Source of the DNA: Krasilnikovozyma curviuscula
Taxonomy: Eukaryota; Basidiomycota; Tremellomycetes; Cystofilobasidiales; Mrakiaceae
Direction: 5' to 3'
Assembly: GCA_014825775.1 (NCBI GenBank)
Contig: MVAQ01000004.1
Location: 62,001 to 126,000 of the forward strand
DNA: 64,000 nucleotides
This document shows, piece by piece, positions 24,197-35,395 of this stretch (within the stretch, counting starts at the first letter, position 1; every line of letters starts with the position of its first letter). The position numbers and the translations under genes were made by a program. A model generated the notes under the pieces. That model worked only from the letters and a program-made list of their open reading frames with translations, made no database searches and had not been told where the DNA came from.

Positions 24197-27100
24197 ATGG
24201 CAGATCAACCAAACAAGCTACTGTTCCCTGCCTCAGCTCGTCGGTCACCTTCACCTTACTCTCAGCTGAATCCGCTCAGAAACAGGAACAAGGATGGGAA
24301 AGAAATAGACAGAGATTCCGTTGCTAGTATCGAGAGCTGGGGCACTTATGAAAGTGGAATCAGTGCCATCAGTGAAGGTATCGTTTTGTCTGGTCCGTTT
24401 GCTCTACCCCACACCTCGCCTTGCTTTGAACGCTCAGCTGAATTTTCCTTCTCTCTTTTCATTCTTCTACCTAGCATCAAGAGCCTTACCAGTGAAAAAC
24501 CCTTTGACTACTTCACTACCACGGTCGTCAAAAACTTCCAGTCCCCCTTCGTCATCTAGCTATACCAGTCGTCGCGTCTCGTTTCCTGCATTACCGCCAC
24601 CACCTTCGCCTTACAACCAGTCCTCAAACGCATCATCGACCTCTTCGCTGATTTCTGATAAGAGGGTTTCAATTCACTCCTTTTCATCGTGCCATTCTCT
24701 TCCTGAAGAAGATATCTCACCCTCAGCTTTAGTCATCCCAGAGCGTCCGAAGCTCTACACTCTGCATTCAGCCGAATTACTAACAGATGTCCTGTCAAAA
24801 CCAGTATGCGACTCCCCGGTAGACTTCACACCACCTGGTTCAAATCGACAATCGATGGTGTCGTCAACCCTACCACCTCTTGTTCCTTCAGCTAGCTCGT
24901 CACTCTCATCAACTACCTACTCAAGGAGAGCACTAGGACGGACACTCTCCTCCCCATCGCTTCCACACCCATCAGTTTTCCAACCTGGAGGTAGAAACCG
25001 CCTGTCTTTCTCCAGCAATGCTCAAACAAAGCCTTCGCTTTTTCTCGCCGCCGTAACGAAGCGAACTTCGCTCATCTCTCCAGCCGTCACGGCCCAGCCA
25101 ACGCTCGCCATCGCCGGCAACTCACTGCCAGTTGTGACGGTGGTGAGGTCAAAAACAACCGGAGACATCGAGGAAAAGAAGGATTTGAAGAGAAAGAAGA
25201 TCGTCATGGAAATCTGGGAGAGTGAGCAAGTGTACGTGAAAGGAGTTGGAGTTATCGTTGAGGTGAGCTGTTCCTTTCCTGACTTGATGTTTCCTCCCCA
25301 AAATAATTTTTTTTTTCATTTCTACACTAGCACTTCATGGAGCCGTTGCTGGAAGCTGCGGAGACTGAGTCACCAATTCTCTCCAAAGCTCAAATACATT
25401 CCATCTTCTCCAACATATCCGACATCTACTCTTTCAACAGGACGCTTCTCGCTGCACTCAATGCAAGATTTGGTGAACCACTGACTCCTTCCAAGCGGCC
25501 ACTCTCCGTCCCTGGTATGCCAACGTCCCACGAAGAAACCAGCACCGGGAGACTAAGGTTCTCAACAAAAGGTTCGACCCCACCGCTTGGAGACATCTTG
25601 AAGTCACATTTTCCATTCCTATCACTTTATCATCCATTTATTTCCAGATTTCCGTCCTCATCTGCTCTATTGAATAACCTTCGTTTGGAAGGTCGGTCTT
25701 CGTTCCAGGGCGGGGCCAGGGGGGATGACAAGCCATCCTTGTTTGACAAATGGTTGAGAGAGAGGGAGATGGATGACAGGGCGGAGAGAATGAGATTGGG
25801 TGACTGGATGTTGATCGTTATTCAAAGAGTCCCTCGATATCTCCTGCTTGTGAAGGTATGTCTGCTTGTTTACCTCGACAAGCTCAAGAGCAGCCGCTGA
25901 TCAGAATGCTTTTGTTCTAGGATCTCATCAGTCACACTGATGACAACGATCCAGATAAGGTGGTTCTAGAGCAGTCCTACGCTGTTGTTGAGAAAAGTAG
26001 GTTTGCTTTCTTTGGTGGCTGGCTGGCTATTGCGTGTCAGTACTGATTAGTCTTTGTTTTCGTCAGTCGCCGATGCTCTGAATACTCGACTGCATGAACT
26101 CACCGCTGTTGAGAATCTCATCACTTTACAGAAATCGTTTGTGAATTTGCCCGAGGATTTCAAGATTGTGATGCCTGGCAGAAGATTGTTGCTTCAAGGT
26201 AGGCGCTCTGCACATTGCAACAAGATCATTCAACGAGGCTGAAATATATGTTTCTAAAAATACAGGAGAACTCATGAAGGTTTGCAGAAGGAAAGATGAA
26301 GAGCGTATGTTCTGGCTATTCACCGACTGCCTGGTGTATGGTACAGCGCACTCTCTTTACGGGTCCAGCGCCAGAGCCGCCCACGGTATCACCAATTGGT
26401 TGACCCCTGCTGTCAAAACTGCTCTTTCTGCTTCAAGTGAAGTTCCTGTTCGTAGAAGAACTCATTCGGATGCCAGTCGTCTTCCAGCCCATTCGACACA
26501 CTCTTCAGTCGACTCAACGAATTCTTCTGCGAGTTTGTCTTTTATTTTCCACAGAAAACTCGAACTAGAAGACTTGACGGTGCTAAGCGTGGATGATTCG
26601 GACCTCTGTGCTAGTGCTTTCCAGTTGATCAGCCCTTCAAAGAGTTTTCAAGTTTCTGCCTGTGAGTTTGAAACATATTGACATCTTGCGTTTGAGCCTT
26701 CAACTAATGAAGGATCTTGCAGATTCTGAAGAAGACAAACAGCAGTGGATTACTGCAATTCGGGACGCCAAAACAACGATGCTTGACAACCTGGGTACTC
26801 TCCAGACCTCAGAACAAGACACCATTCGTAGGAACAGAAGACAATCGTTACAGGCGATTCCATGTGGGCCAAACCCACTTCTCTCTTCCACTATTGCAAT
26901 CGAAGAAGCATCTGCTGCATCTTCTCAAACAACGAGGGAGTTGGAGAAGCTGTTGCTCAGTCTATCTGATCCCGATGTTCAACGGGAGGATCTGGTGAAA
27001 GTTGACAACTTTGTGGCTGCTGTTTGGGTCCCAGACAACAGGACGGAGAAGTGTATGAGGTGTGGAGCTACGTTCAGTATGTGGTTGAGAAGGCACCATT

Positions 27101-27739
27101 GCCGACTTTGTGGAGTGGTGTGTTGTCATTATTGTTCAACAAGAGTGAGTTTGAGGTACTTTTTACTCACTTCTTTTGCTCTCTCTAGCTGACACTGTTC
27201 TAACGAATTTATAGACTTTCATTATCAGAGATTCTGCCCATCCATCAGCGCCAACTCAGCCTGTGCGAGGGTGCGACAGCTGCTTCGAAAACGTCTTTAG
27301 CACTGCCAAAAGCAAACAAGGCTCTGAAAATGATCAACGCCCATCAAGTACCCACTCTCGAGCTTCGCCCTCAACATCAGCTATAAGATCGCCGTCATTG
27401 GCTGGATCAAAAGGCAATATTCATTCAAGTCATGGCTCACCAGTCTCAGCCTTCGACAGCGACTCCAGTTTGCCAACGTCCGATACCCCAACCAGCGTGA
27501 CATCTTCTCAAGAAAATAAAACAGCTTCAATTTCTTCCTGTGATGAAATTTCATCAGGCCTGGCAACACTTCGCAAAGGCGAGGTCAAAGTCTTTTCGAC
27601 GTTCGTCGGAGGTGGCGGAGGAGAAGGCTGGGAGGGCAGAGGAGATTTCAGTAAGAGACCCGTCGACAGTAAAAAACACTTGATGGATCTGAGCAAAGGT
27701 TCTGCGGTAGGAAAATTGAAGGGGGTACTCAATGGTTGA
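24197..27739 (+). CDS. RhoGEF with DH, PH and FYVE domains (FGD-like)
   Basis: Domains in order: a long Ser/Pro-rich disordered N-terminus; a DH domain starting KKIVMEIWESEQVYVKGVGV and containing LGDWMLIVIQRVPRYLLLVK followed by DLISHTDDNDPD, the classic GEF core; a PH-like part (GELMKVCRRKDEERMFWLFT to DKQQWITAIRDAK) with a Ser-rich insertion; and a FYVE finger. The FYVE finger has VWVPDNRTEKCMRCGATFSM, then RRHHCRLCG, then VRGCDSC, so all eight Cys/His ligands and the basic patch are present. The C-terminus is Ser-rich and ends GKLKGVLNG. Such proteins activate Cdc42/Rac-type GTPases on PI3P-containing membranes. Start ATG 24197; at least six introns. Confidence 0.87.
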
Positions 27740-27973
27740 CGGAAGGAGGGGCGCGCAGTGATGGTCGATGACAATTCCTTTTACGTTATTAAAGCACCCA
27801 CCGCTCTCTTGCTCTTGCTAATTTGCAATCACCTCTTCAGTTAATTCGTACTGTTGATTGCATGTCATACATTCTTCCTTGCACGAACGACGCCTTTGGG
27901 TTTAGGAGATATATTATAAAGTCGTACGTATTACAACAGGATGTATACCATCAGTTCAGCCGCATTATGACAA

Positions 27974-28924
27974 TCAAGCTTCTAGGTAGTCAGCTGCCAT
28001 CAGCCTAGAGCGGAGAATATTGGAAGACATGTGAGTAATCTACGAAGACCAAATTCGAAAGGTTAAATCAACTCACAGCTCCAGCGCCAACTCTGCATCA
28101 ATCCTTTCCAAGAAGTCTGGGACGTGATCTTTAGTCGTAGCCTTTTCATATTGAGCCTTGTACGCCAGGTATTCAATTACTTTGGCCATGATTACCCTAC
28201 AGAAAGTTAGAGAGTTAGAATGAAGTTACAGAAAAGAGCATCTGATGGAGCTTTTTTTTAAAAACTGACCCTCTAATACAACCGTCCCAAAGAAGCAAAT
28301 ACAGTCAGTTACAGAGGATCCAATACTGGCGAACCCAGTCCACAGATGGTGCTCACCGAATTTCAGGAATATTGATGATACCCTACAGCAACCCAGAAAG
28401 CCACATCAGTGCAAGTCCAGTCCAAAAAATCAGGCATGACTATGATCAATCTAAGGATTTGTTCTTACAGATTGACCTTCTGCGAAAGCTGAGGATCAGA
28501 GGAAGGGTGAGAGTCAGTCCGCGGATTCTCAAGAAACAACCGTATAGAAGTAGCTCCACTGAGCTACTGAAATCCCCAGAAAGAGAATCAGAATCCAAAT
28601 AAGCATAGTAACTCACAGTCATCAGCCAGCATACTCTTGAAAGTTCCACTCATCATGGCAGTCTGTCGCGACACCACGAAATCATACCCATCGAAGCAGA
28701 CTAGACCCACAAAACAGCGCGAACATCGGCCTCAGCAGGCAGTATATCACACCAAGCAGGATATCACTGTCAGGGGAGATTCTGCTTACTGATTTTGACA
28801 AACTCTTTGCTGTCCTTTGACTCTACCACGTCGTCCTGTCGTGAGAAATCGAACAAAACCGTGAGAACCGGGATTGACAGAATTGTAGATAGCAGACGAA
28901 GCTCACCTCAAACAAATCGTCCAT
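27974..28924 (-). CDS. ELC1: Elongin C (SKP1-like, BTB/POZ fold)
   Basis: A chain of short exons gives MDDLFE, DDVVESKDSKEFVKI, CFDGYDFVVSRQTAMMSGTF, KSMLADD, SFAEGQS, NIPEIR, VIMAKVIEYLAYKAQYEKAT and HVPDFLERIDAELALELLMA, ending ADYLEA. This is elongin C from end to end, matching the order of the human protein (SxxTLKxML, GQF, EIPSHVLEKV, YKVRY, LELLMAANFL). Elongin C links BC-box substrate receptors to cullins and binds elongin A. Start ATG 28924, stop TGA at 27974-27976. A 3-nt exon at 28272-28270 is inferred. The ATG lies 135 bp from the divergent CobW-type gene. Confidence 0.85.
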
Positions 28925-29059
28925 CCTGTTTGAAAGGAAATGTTCAGATTCTGAGCAGGATGAGGGTTGTTGCCAACTGCCGCGGCATTTCTCTGCGAAC
29001 TTCAGCGCTTGACTTCCCAACTCCCAACACGCACAACCCTCTCAAATTCAGCAGCAGCA
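28925..29059. promoter_or_regulatory. Short divergent promoter between elongin C and CobW-type GTPase
   Basis: Only 135 bp separate the two start codons on opposite strands, so both core promoters must share this stretch. No TATA-like element seen. Confidence 0.5.
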
Positions 29060-30622
29060 ATGAGCGACTCAGACGTAGTGACTCAGAAAACCATCCCAGT
29101 TACTGTGCTGACAGGGTTCTTGGGGTCGGGGAAGACTACGATTCTGTTAAGCTTGATGAAACAGCTGAACCAGGAAATTGAAGGATACAAAGTGTGCGTT
29201 TTAAAGAACGAGTTTGGAGATGTCGAAGGTATGCACAAAAGGAACCATCCTCTCACGTTGGGTTTACGTAACTGGTTCTTGTTTTCTCAGTTGACTCTCT
29301 GTTGGCGAGCGAAGGCAGCATCGCCGGGGTCAGCGAAATTACCAATGGTGAGCTGCTGAATTTCCGAGCTGACAAATCTGATTTGAGCTGAACGTCTTTT
29401 GTTTTTGAACAGGGTGTATGTGTTGTGTAATGGTTGGACAGATGAAGACAGCGATCCTTGAAATTAGAGGTATGCGACTTGCATTGATCTCTTTGCTTTC
29501 AAATCAGCCCTAAATTAGACTTATCTCTTCGCAAATAGAAAAATACAACCCAGATAGAATACTGATAGAGTCGTCAGGATCAGCATTCCCAGCGACGTTA
29601 GCTTGGCAGGTCAGAGAGTTGGCTAGGGAGACTGAGGGTGGATTTGAGCTGGATGGAGTGATCACAGTCATTGACGCTGTGAACTTCACGGGTAAGACCT
29701 TTTTTTTAGGGAGGGGGTTTGGTTCTGTGTCTTCTCAACTCAATGTGCTATTTGGCGCTGCGCCTTTATTGACATGCTCTCTACTCCTCCTGCCGTTGCA
29801 TTGTATAGGCTATGAGGATACCAGCCCCACAGCTAAACTCCAGGCCCAATACACCGACTTGATTATTGTTAATAAATGGGAACTTGTGAGGAGATTTTTG
29901 TTAGTTGTCTGCGGCTTTGTCGCTTCTCACTTGACTTACTTTCCAAAACAAAGGTGACGGAAAGACAACTAGACACAGTGATGGATCATCTCTACACGCT
30001 AAACGACGAAACTCCTAAGCTTCGTCACTCCGAATCATCTCCAATCAGTCCAAGAGTTTGCTTCGGCCTTGACTCCCAGCTCTTTCAAAAAGCCGGCGAG
30101 GATCTCATAGGAGAAGGAGAACACAATAACGAAGTTGAAGTTGTCGCCATCAACAGGCCTGAGTCGTCAGAAATTCCACATGTTCATTCTGATTCTTGTA
30201 AACATGGACATGATAAGGAAACATCAATCCCTTCCACCGATACTTTTGTTGCACCCCCCAAACCCATCTGCTGGGAACCCTTAGAGACTTTCCTTGCCAC
30301 ACTTCCTAAGTCGATATACCGAGTAAAAGGGCTTCTACTCCTCGCTCACCCACCTGCACCATCCTCCTCAGTCACTCCCTTCTCAGGCGAAGCATTGAAA
30401 CCTACCAGAACACTATCACCTTCCGACGTCCCCAACGGCCCCGAGCTGTATATTTTGAACTGGGCGTTTGGTAGGAGTACTCTGACGCCGGTGAAGGGCA
30501 AGACAAAAGAGATCAAAGGTGCGAAAGATGTGGGTGTGAGGCTAAGCGTGATGGGGGAGCGAGGAGAGGTCAAAAGGCTGGCGAGGAAAATAGAAGCGAA
30601 AATAGACGAAATCCTATCGTAA
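29060..30622 (+). CDS. CobW/COG0523-family metal-chaperone GTPase
   Basis: Starts MSDSDVVTQKTIPVTVLTGF with Walker A GFLGSGKTT. Then KNEFGDVE, the metal-binding CxCC motif (GCMCCVMVGQMKTAI), ILIESSGSAFPATLAWQVRE, GVITVIDAVNF and an NKWEL box (NKxD-type). A His/Cys-rich insert (HVHSDSCKHGHDKE) follows, and the CobW C-terminal domain (IYRVKGLLLLAHPP; ELYILNWAFGRS). Family members such as ZNG1 load zinc on client proteins; others handle cobalt or iron, so the metal is not certain here. The ATG at 29060 is preferred: no earlier in-frame ATG exists. Six or so exons; stop at 30620-30622. Confidence 0.85.
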
Positions 30623-30898
30623 AGGGAGATTTCTCTTTGTAGACGTCAATAGAGGTTGTTGCGACGGCCTGGAGCAATCTTTAGGTCTATAGAGCAAGCG
30701 ATTGTTATAGCGCTGTGTTATTTAATGACACTCTGAACCTCGAGACACGTTCGAAGTTTTCGCAGTGACTCAAAATAATCTCTTAACAACTCCCCTTGCC
30801 TGGACAAGCATTTGTATGCGTTACTGTGAGTCTTCCTTGCCACAATCAAGTCCGCTGAAGGTCGAAGCAAAGTTTCGAGTGGGAGAGGACCACCAGCC

Positions 30899-33421
30899 AT
30901 GACCATGTCGGAATCGCCTACCCCTAGCCTCAAGAGGAAGGCTGATGAGTCTACTGAGTTATCCCCCGACAAGAAGGACAAGATCAGCAGACGAAAGGAG
31001 AAGAAAGCGAGGAATATTGCTGCTCAAGCTCTGGTTAGGCTCAATTCCTTCGGTTTCTTAAACGAATTGTAACGTCAAAGTACTTATTGCCTTTGCTTGT
31101 ATACAGGTGGATGTTCCTACCTTCCAATTTAACCTCTCTGGATTCAGTAGTGGGAAGAGAATCGGTGTATCAGTACGTCTTGAATTTTTCCGCTTCTCCT
31201 TCGAAATCCTGAAACCGAGACTTTTATCTGGAATGCAGCATATCCGAGATCTCGCTCTTCACCTATGTGCTGATGCCAACCAACCAAGCTGGATGAAAGT
31301 TGCCAACAAGCGTAACATATCCCACACCACCATGGTCCTCATCCCAGGAATCACTCCTGAGCTACTTGGTTTCAATACACCATCGTTACTGGACCCAAAA
31401 CCGTTCTCAATAGCACCCGTGGCAGGCTCCACTTCGAAACTCCCCGTATTCCAACAACTTTTTAGCTTTGCTGTTCCCGTCCGTGCGCCTGGTGACAAAA
31501 TGCGACTTCATTCGGCGCTCCACCATATCATGCAGTCACCCCTACCTGAACAGGAGAAGAAGAGGAAAGAAAAAGAACGTGAGAGACTCATTAAAAGTGC
31601 GAAAGGGAAAGCTGCAGATGTCGGGGACGTGAGAGGGTTCGTGCTAAGACTGGATCAGTTAGAAGAGAACGATTATCCTTTGCCGTCGTATTTTTCCAGA
31701 CTTAAGGTTGGGGATAAACCGATTATCGATGCAGATGACGATCTTGGTGAGGTTCTGTCGAGAGATGATGCTGCGCCAGTCGCTAGCTCTTCATCGTAAG
31801 TGCTTTCACTTTCTTGTTGACATCTATCCAGCTCGTTTCTCATTTTTTACTCAATTATCGTTTTGAAATCTCCAGATCATCTGCTTCTGAAACCGAAGGA
31901 ACCCCACTCAAGAGTGGATGGGTAGAGACTCCTTTGAAGCCTGGTGATGCGGTTCTCGGTGAAGGGGGTGATATAGTAGTGCTTGCGGTAGATTGTGAGA
32001 TGGTAAGCGTTCCATTCCGCTATTCTTCTTTGTTTTGTTTCTCTGACTGTTTGAAAACTGCATTACAGTGTATGACTGAGAAGGGGACTGTTCTGGCTCG
32101 AGTGTCTGTCATAGATGTGCGAAGTGGGACGAAGGTGTACGACGAATTGGTCAAGCCTGAAGGAGAGGTCACCGATTACTTGACACAGTGAGTTGATTTA
32201 TGTTTTCATTTTCACTTGAAATACACCTAACCACCTTAGGTTCTCCTCTCTGTCAGATGGTCCGGTATCACACCAGAGCAGTTAGCAACAGCGACGCTAT
32301 CATTACTCGATGTTCAAACGCAACTCCTCTCAAAATGGATTACTTCATCTACAGTCCTCGTTGGCCACTCCCTTGAATCCGATTTGTCCGCTCTCAAACT
32401 TCGCCATCCATGGGTCATCGATACCGCTCTGCTGTACACTCACCCGCGTGGAAGACCTTACAAACCTGCGCTCAAGTGGCTTGCTCAGAAATGGCTCGGC
32501 AAAGAGATCCAAACGGGTCGAAACTCCATCGAAGGTGGTCATGACCCGGAGGAAGACGCTCGAACGGCCGGCGAGTTGCTTCAGATGAAGGTTCGGTTTG
32601 GTGAGGCCTTTGGTGCCGGTCAAGGTGGTGACGAGACCGAGAGCATCTTTGAGAGGATCTTGAGGGCTGCGGAGGCTCAGCTGAGAGCTGGTGCAGGAAA
32701 GAACGGAAACCCTAACGCGCCGGTGCCTATTCCAGCAAGTAGGAAACCTTGGGCTGGGAAGACGGCAGTGATTGACTATGGAAATCCGAAGGGTTGGTTT
32801 GGATCCAAAGCCACCACTGCTATTGGGGCTACAAATGACGACGAGGTAAGTGGTCATTTCTACCCGTCATTGCAGCAGATCTCCGACGTCTTCTCCTTTC
32901 CAGATCCTGGAGGGTCTCCTTGCCAACGTTGCCGAGCATGATTTCACTTTCGGAAGGTTCACTGAACTTTCCAATGCTCTTGGCTGTGAGTCAACTTATA
33001 TTTGTTCGAGAAATATATGACTGAAAATTATCCTACCCTTAATTCTAACGGGCGCTCCTTCTTAGGGAACGGCCTTATCGACCCAATAACCAAAGAACCC
33101 ATCATTTCAGCGACTGATGCACCAAGACCAGATCTTGAGGCCACAATCCAGGCATTGAACACGCGCCTGTTGAAACTGCACGAATCCCTTCCTAAGAACT
33201 CGTCTCTCATTATCTTGACCGGCAATTCCGACCCGCGTGAGATGATCAGACTCAACTCGAAGCGACAGAAGTATGAGAAGGCGTTGAAGGCTAGCAATGG
33301 GAAACTGGAGCTGACTGGGTTGGCGAAAGAGGAGCTGTGGATGCAGGCGGACGAGAGGGACCTGGAGGCTGAGGTCGCGAAAGCCAGGGACGGACTTGGC
33401 TTCTTCTGTGTGAAGTTGTAG
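30899..33421 (+). CDS. REX1/RNH70-type 3'-5' RNA exonuclease (DEDDh)
   Basis: A basic N-terminus (KDKISRRKEKKARNIAAQAL) suits nuclear location. A REXO1-type middle domain contains RNISHTTMVLIPGITPELLG. The exonuclease has VVLAVDCEMCMTEKGTVLAR (Asp-x-Glu of motif I), KPEGEVTDYLTQWSGITPEQ, VLVGHSLESDLSALKLRHPW (motif II), a TALLYTHPRGRPYKPALKWL stretch, and GGHDPEEDARTAGELLQMK (motif III His and Asp). All DEDDh residues are present. A further C-terminal domain continues to FFCVKL. Yeast Rex1 trims 5S rRNA, 5.8S rRNA and tRNA 3' ends in the nucleus; a similar role is inferred. Start ATG 30899, with MTM. Confidence 0.86.
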
Positions 33422-33586
33422 TTGATCGTAAGAAAATAGATGTTCGATATTGCTTGATACCTTTAAAAGAAAAACAATCAACAAATGCAAACCTAAATCA
33501 CTTTTATTCTGATGCTTCGTTGGAAAATCTGTCGGACTACTCCGCTGGAAAGCAACCACAATTTTCTCTTCCTTGACCTGGCCGCA

Positions 33587-35088
33587 ATGACTTCTTCTTC
33601 TCTGCCCAAAGTTCTCGTCCTAGGGAAACCTCGCTCAGCTAGCGTAGAGGATGTTGACGTTCTCAAGGAGTTTGCTGACTTGGTGGTGAGTTAACAAAAA
33701 TCCTTATGACCATACTTCCCCTAGACTTGGCTTGAAGCTTGAAGCTCGAGTCGCCTGACCAAATACTGATTTTGAATATTTCCTCTCCTACTTGCTTTCC
33801 TTCTCAGACGATCCCACAAATGGACACCCGAGCTGAATATCAGGCCGCTATCAAGAGCGCCATTGCAGAGCACGGTGGCTTCATTGCAGTGCTCCTCTTC
33901 ATCGTCGGTGCCAACGCAATTTATCCACTTGATGAGGAGTTCTTTGCGCCTCTTGTAGCAACGGGCTTGAAGATGATTACTGCGGGAGGCGCTGGGTATG
34001 ACAGGACCGACGTTGAATACCTCTCTGTACACGGCTGTTATTACGCTAATAACCCGGTCTCAGTCTCTCAGAGGACAGCAGACGGAACATCTATCCTAAT
34101 CTTGAATGCACTTAGAGGCCTTCCACAGCAGGGTGAGTTTAGGACCAACCCAAAAATGTCGCCAGATGTTGCAGCTGATAGCCACCTCCTTACAGCGGCG
34201 AACCTGAGAGCTGGTAGATGGGTAGACAGAACCCTGGTTGCCAGAGACTCTAGGACCACTACTTTGGGCATCATTGGTGAATATGTGCTTCCACCGGACA
34301 CGTTGATGCGTTGCGACTGACCTTATTTTGCTTGTATATGCAGGTATGGGAGCCATTGGCTCGAAAGTAGCTCTCAACATGCAATTCTTCGGTATGAAGA
34401 TCATTTACTCCAAGCGAACTCAAGCGCCAGATGATGGTGGGTCGCGACCTCCTTCAATGACTTATCCTCACTTCTTTTGACCCTTACTCTTCTTACGTCT
34501 TGGAACCATTTCAGATAAGACTGGGTTCACGTATGTGTCTCAAGAAGAGCTTATCAAGACCGCCGATGTGATCTGTCTCCTCTGCCCGTTGACCAAAGAC
34601 ACGAGGCACCTCCTGTCAGCAAAGGAGTTTGATATGATGAAGCCTAACGTCATCATTGTCAACACCTCGAGAGGTCCGGTGATTGATGAGGCTGCACTGG
34701 TTGAGGCACTGGAAAGCGGGAAGGTTCTGAGAGCTGCGCTAGATGTCTATGAGCAGGTCAGTTATTCGCTTCCTTTATCTGGAGGGCCCCGTCGCCTGGC
34801 AATCAACTGAATACTGTCTCTACATATTTTTCTGTCAAGGAACCTATCGTCCACCCTGGCCTGCTGAAGAGCGAGAAGACAGTGAGTCTGTTCCTCCCGA
34901 GCGCTACAATTCTTTGTGCGCTGCCCCAGTTCTCATCACTAAATTCCCTTTACGATCTGCAGTTCCTGACACCACACTGCACTGCTCACACGGAGACTCT
35001 GGCGCTCGACATCGAATTGGAGCGCATCGCTAATGTCGTTTCCTTCTTCAAGACTGGAACCCCAAATACACCGGTCAACAGCTTCTAG
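33587..35088 (+). CDS. D-isomer 2-hydroxyacid dehydrogenase (glyoxylate/hydroxypyruvate reductase-like)
   Basis: Catalytic domain start MTSSSLPKVLVLGKPRSA, then LKMITAGGAGYDRTDVEYLS and NNPVSVSQRTADGTSILILN. The NAD-binding part reads TLGIIGMGAIGSKVALNMQF, split by an intron inside GxGxxG. Catalytic residues follow: VNTSRGPVIDEAALVEAL (Arg), EPIVHPGLL (Glu) and FLTPHCTAHTET (His). The enzyme should reduce a 2-oxoacid such as glyoxylate or hydroxypyruvate; the substrate cannot be fixed from sequence. The protein ends TGTPNTPVNSF at 35088. Several introns of 60-90 nt. It lacks an obvious targeting signal. Confidence 0.85.
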
Positions 35089-35395
35089 AAAGCTTGAGAT
35101 CGCTGGATTAGACCTGACAGTTGTAGTTTGCTCATAGAGATTAGACATAGAATTTTGGGGGGTCAGAGTTGTTGCAGTGCGATGATCAACCAGGAAACAC
35201 CACCACTGGACTTCACAATATTATCATACCCCCGTTCAATCTTTACCAGCCTCAAATTAGAGAGAGACTTCAGTACATCTGGTGACTCAAGTCGCTGTGT
35301 TTAGTTTACCTCCTTAGTGGCGGCCTTCTTAACGCTCGGCAGTTGAAACATCACGCTCGTTGACTGCAACGAGATTCCAGGCAAAGCTGGCGGAG
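35089..35395. other. Intergenic region
   Basis: 307 bp between the dehydrogenase stop and the HOOK start. Nothing recognised beyond expected UTRs. Confidence 0.4.

Noticed and set aside
28967..29059. Possible upstream extension of the CobW-type protein
   Set aside because: The frame is open but contains no ATG; the first ATG is at 29060 and gives the expected family N-terminus.
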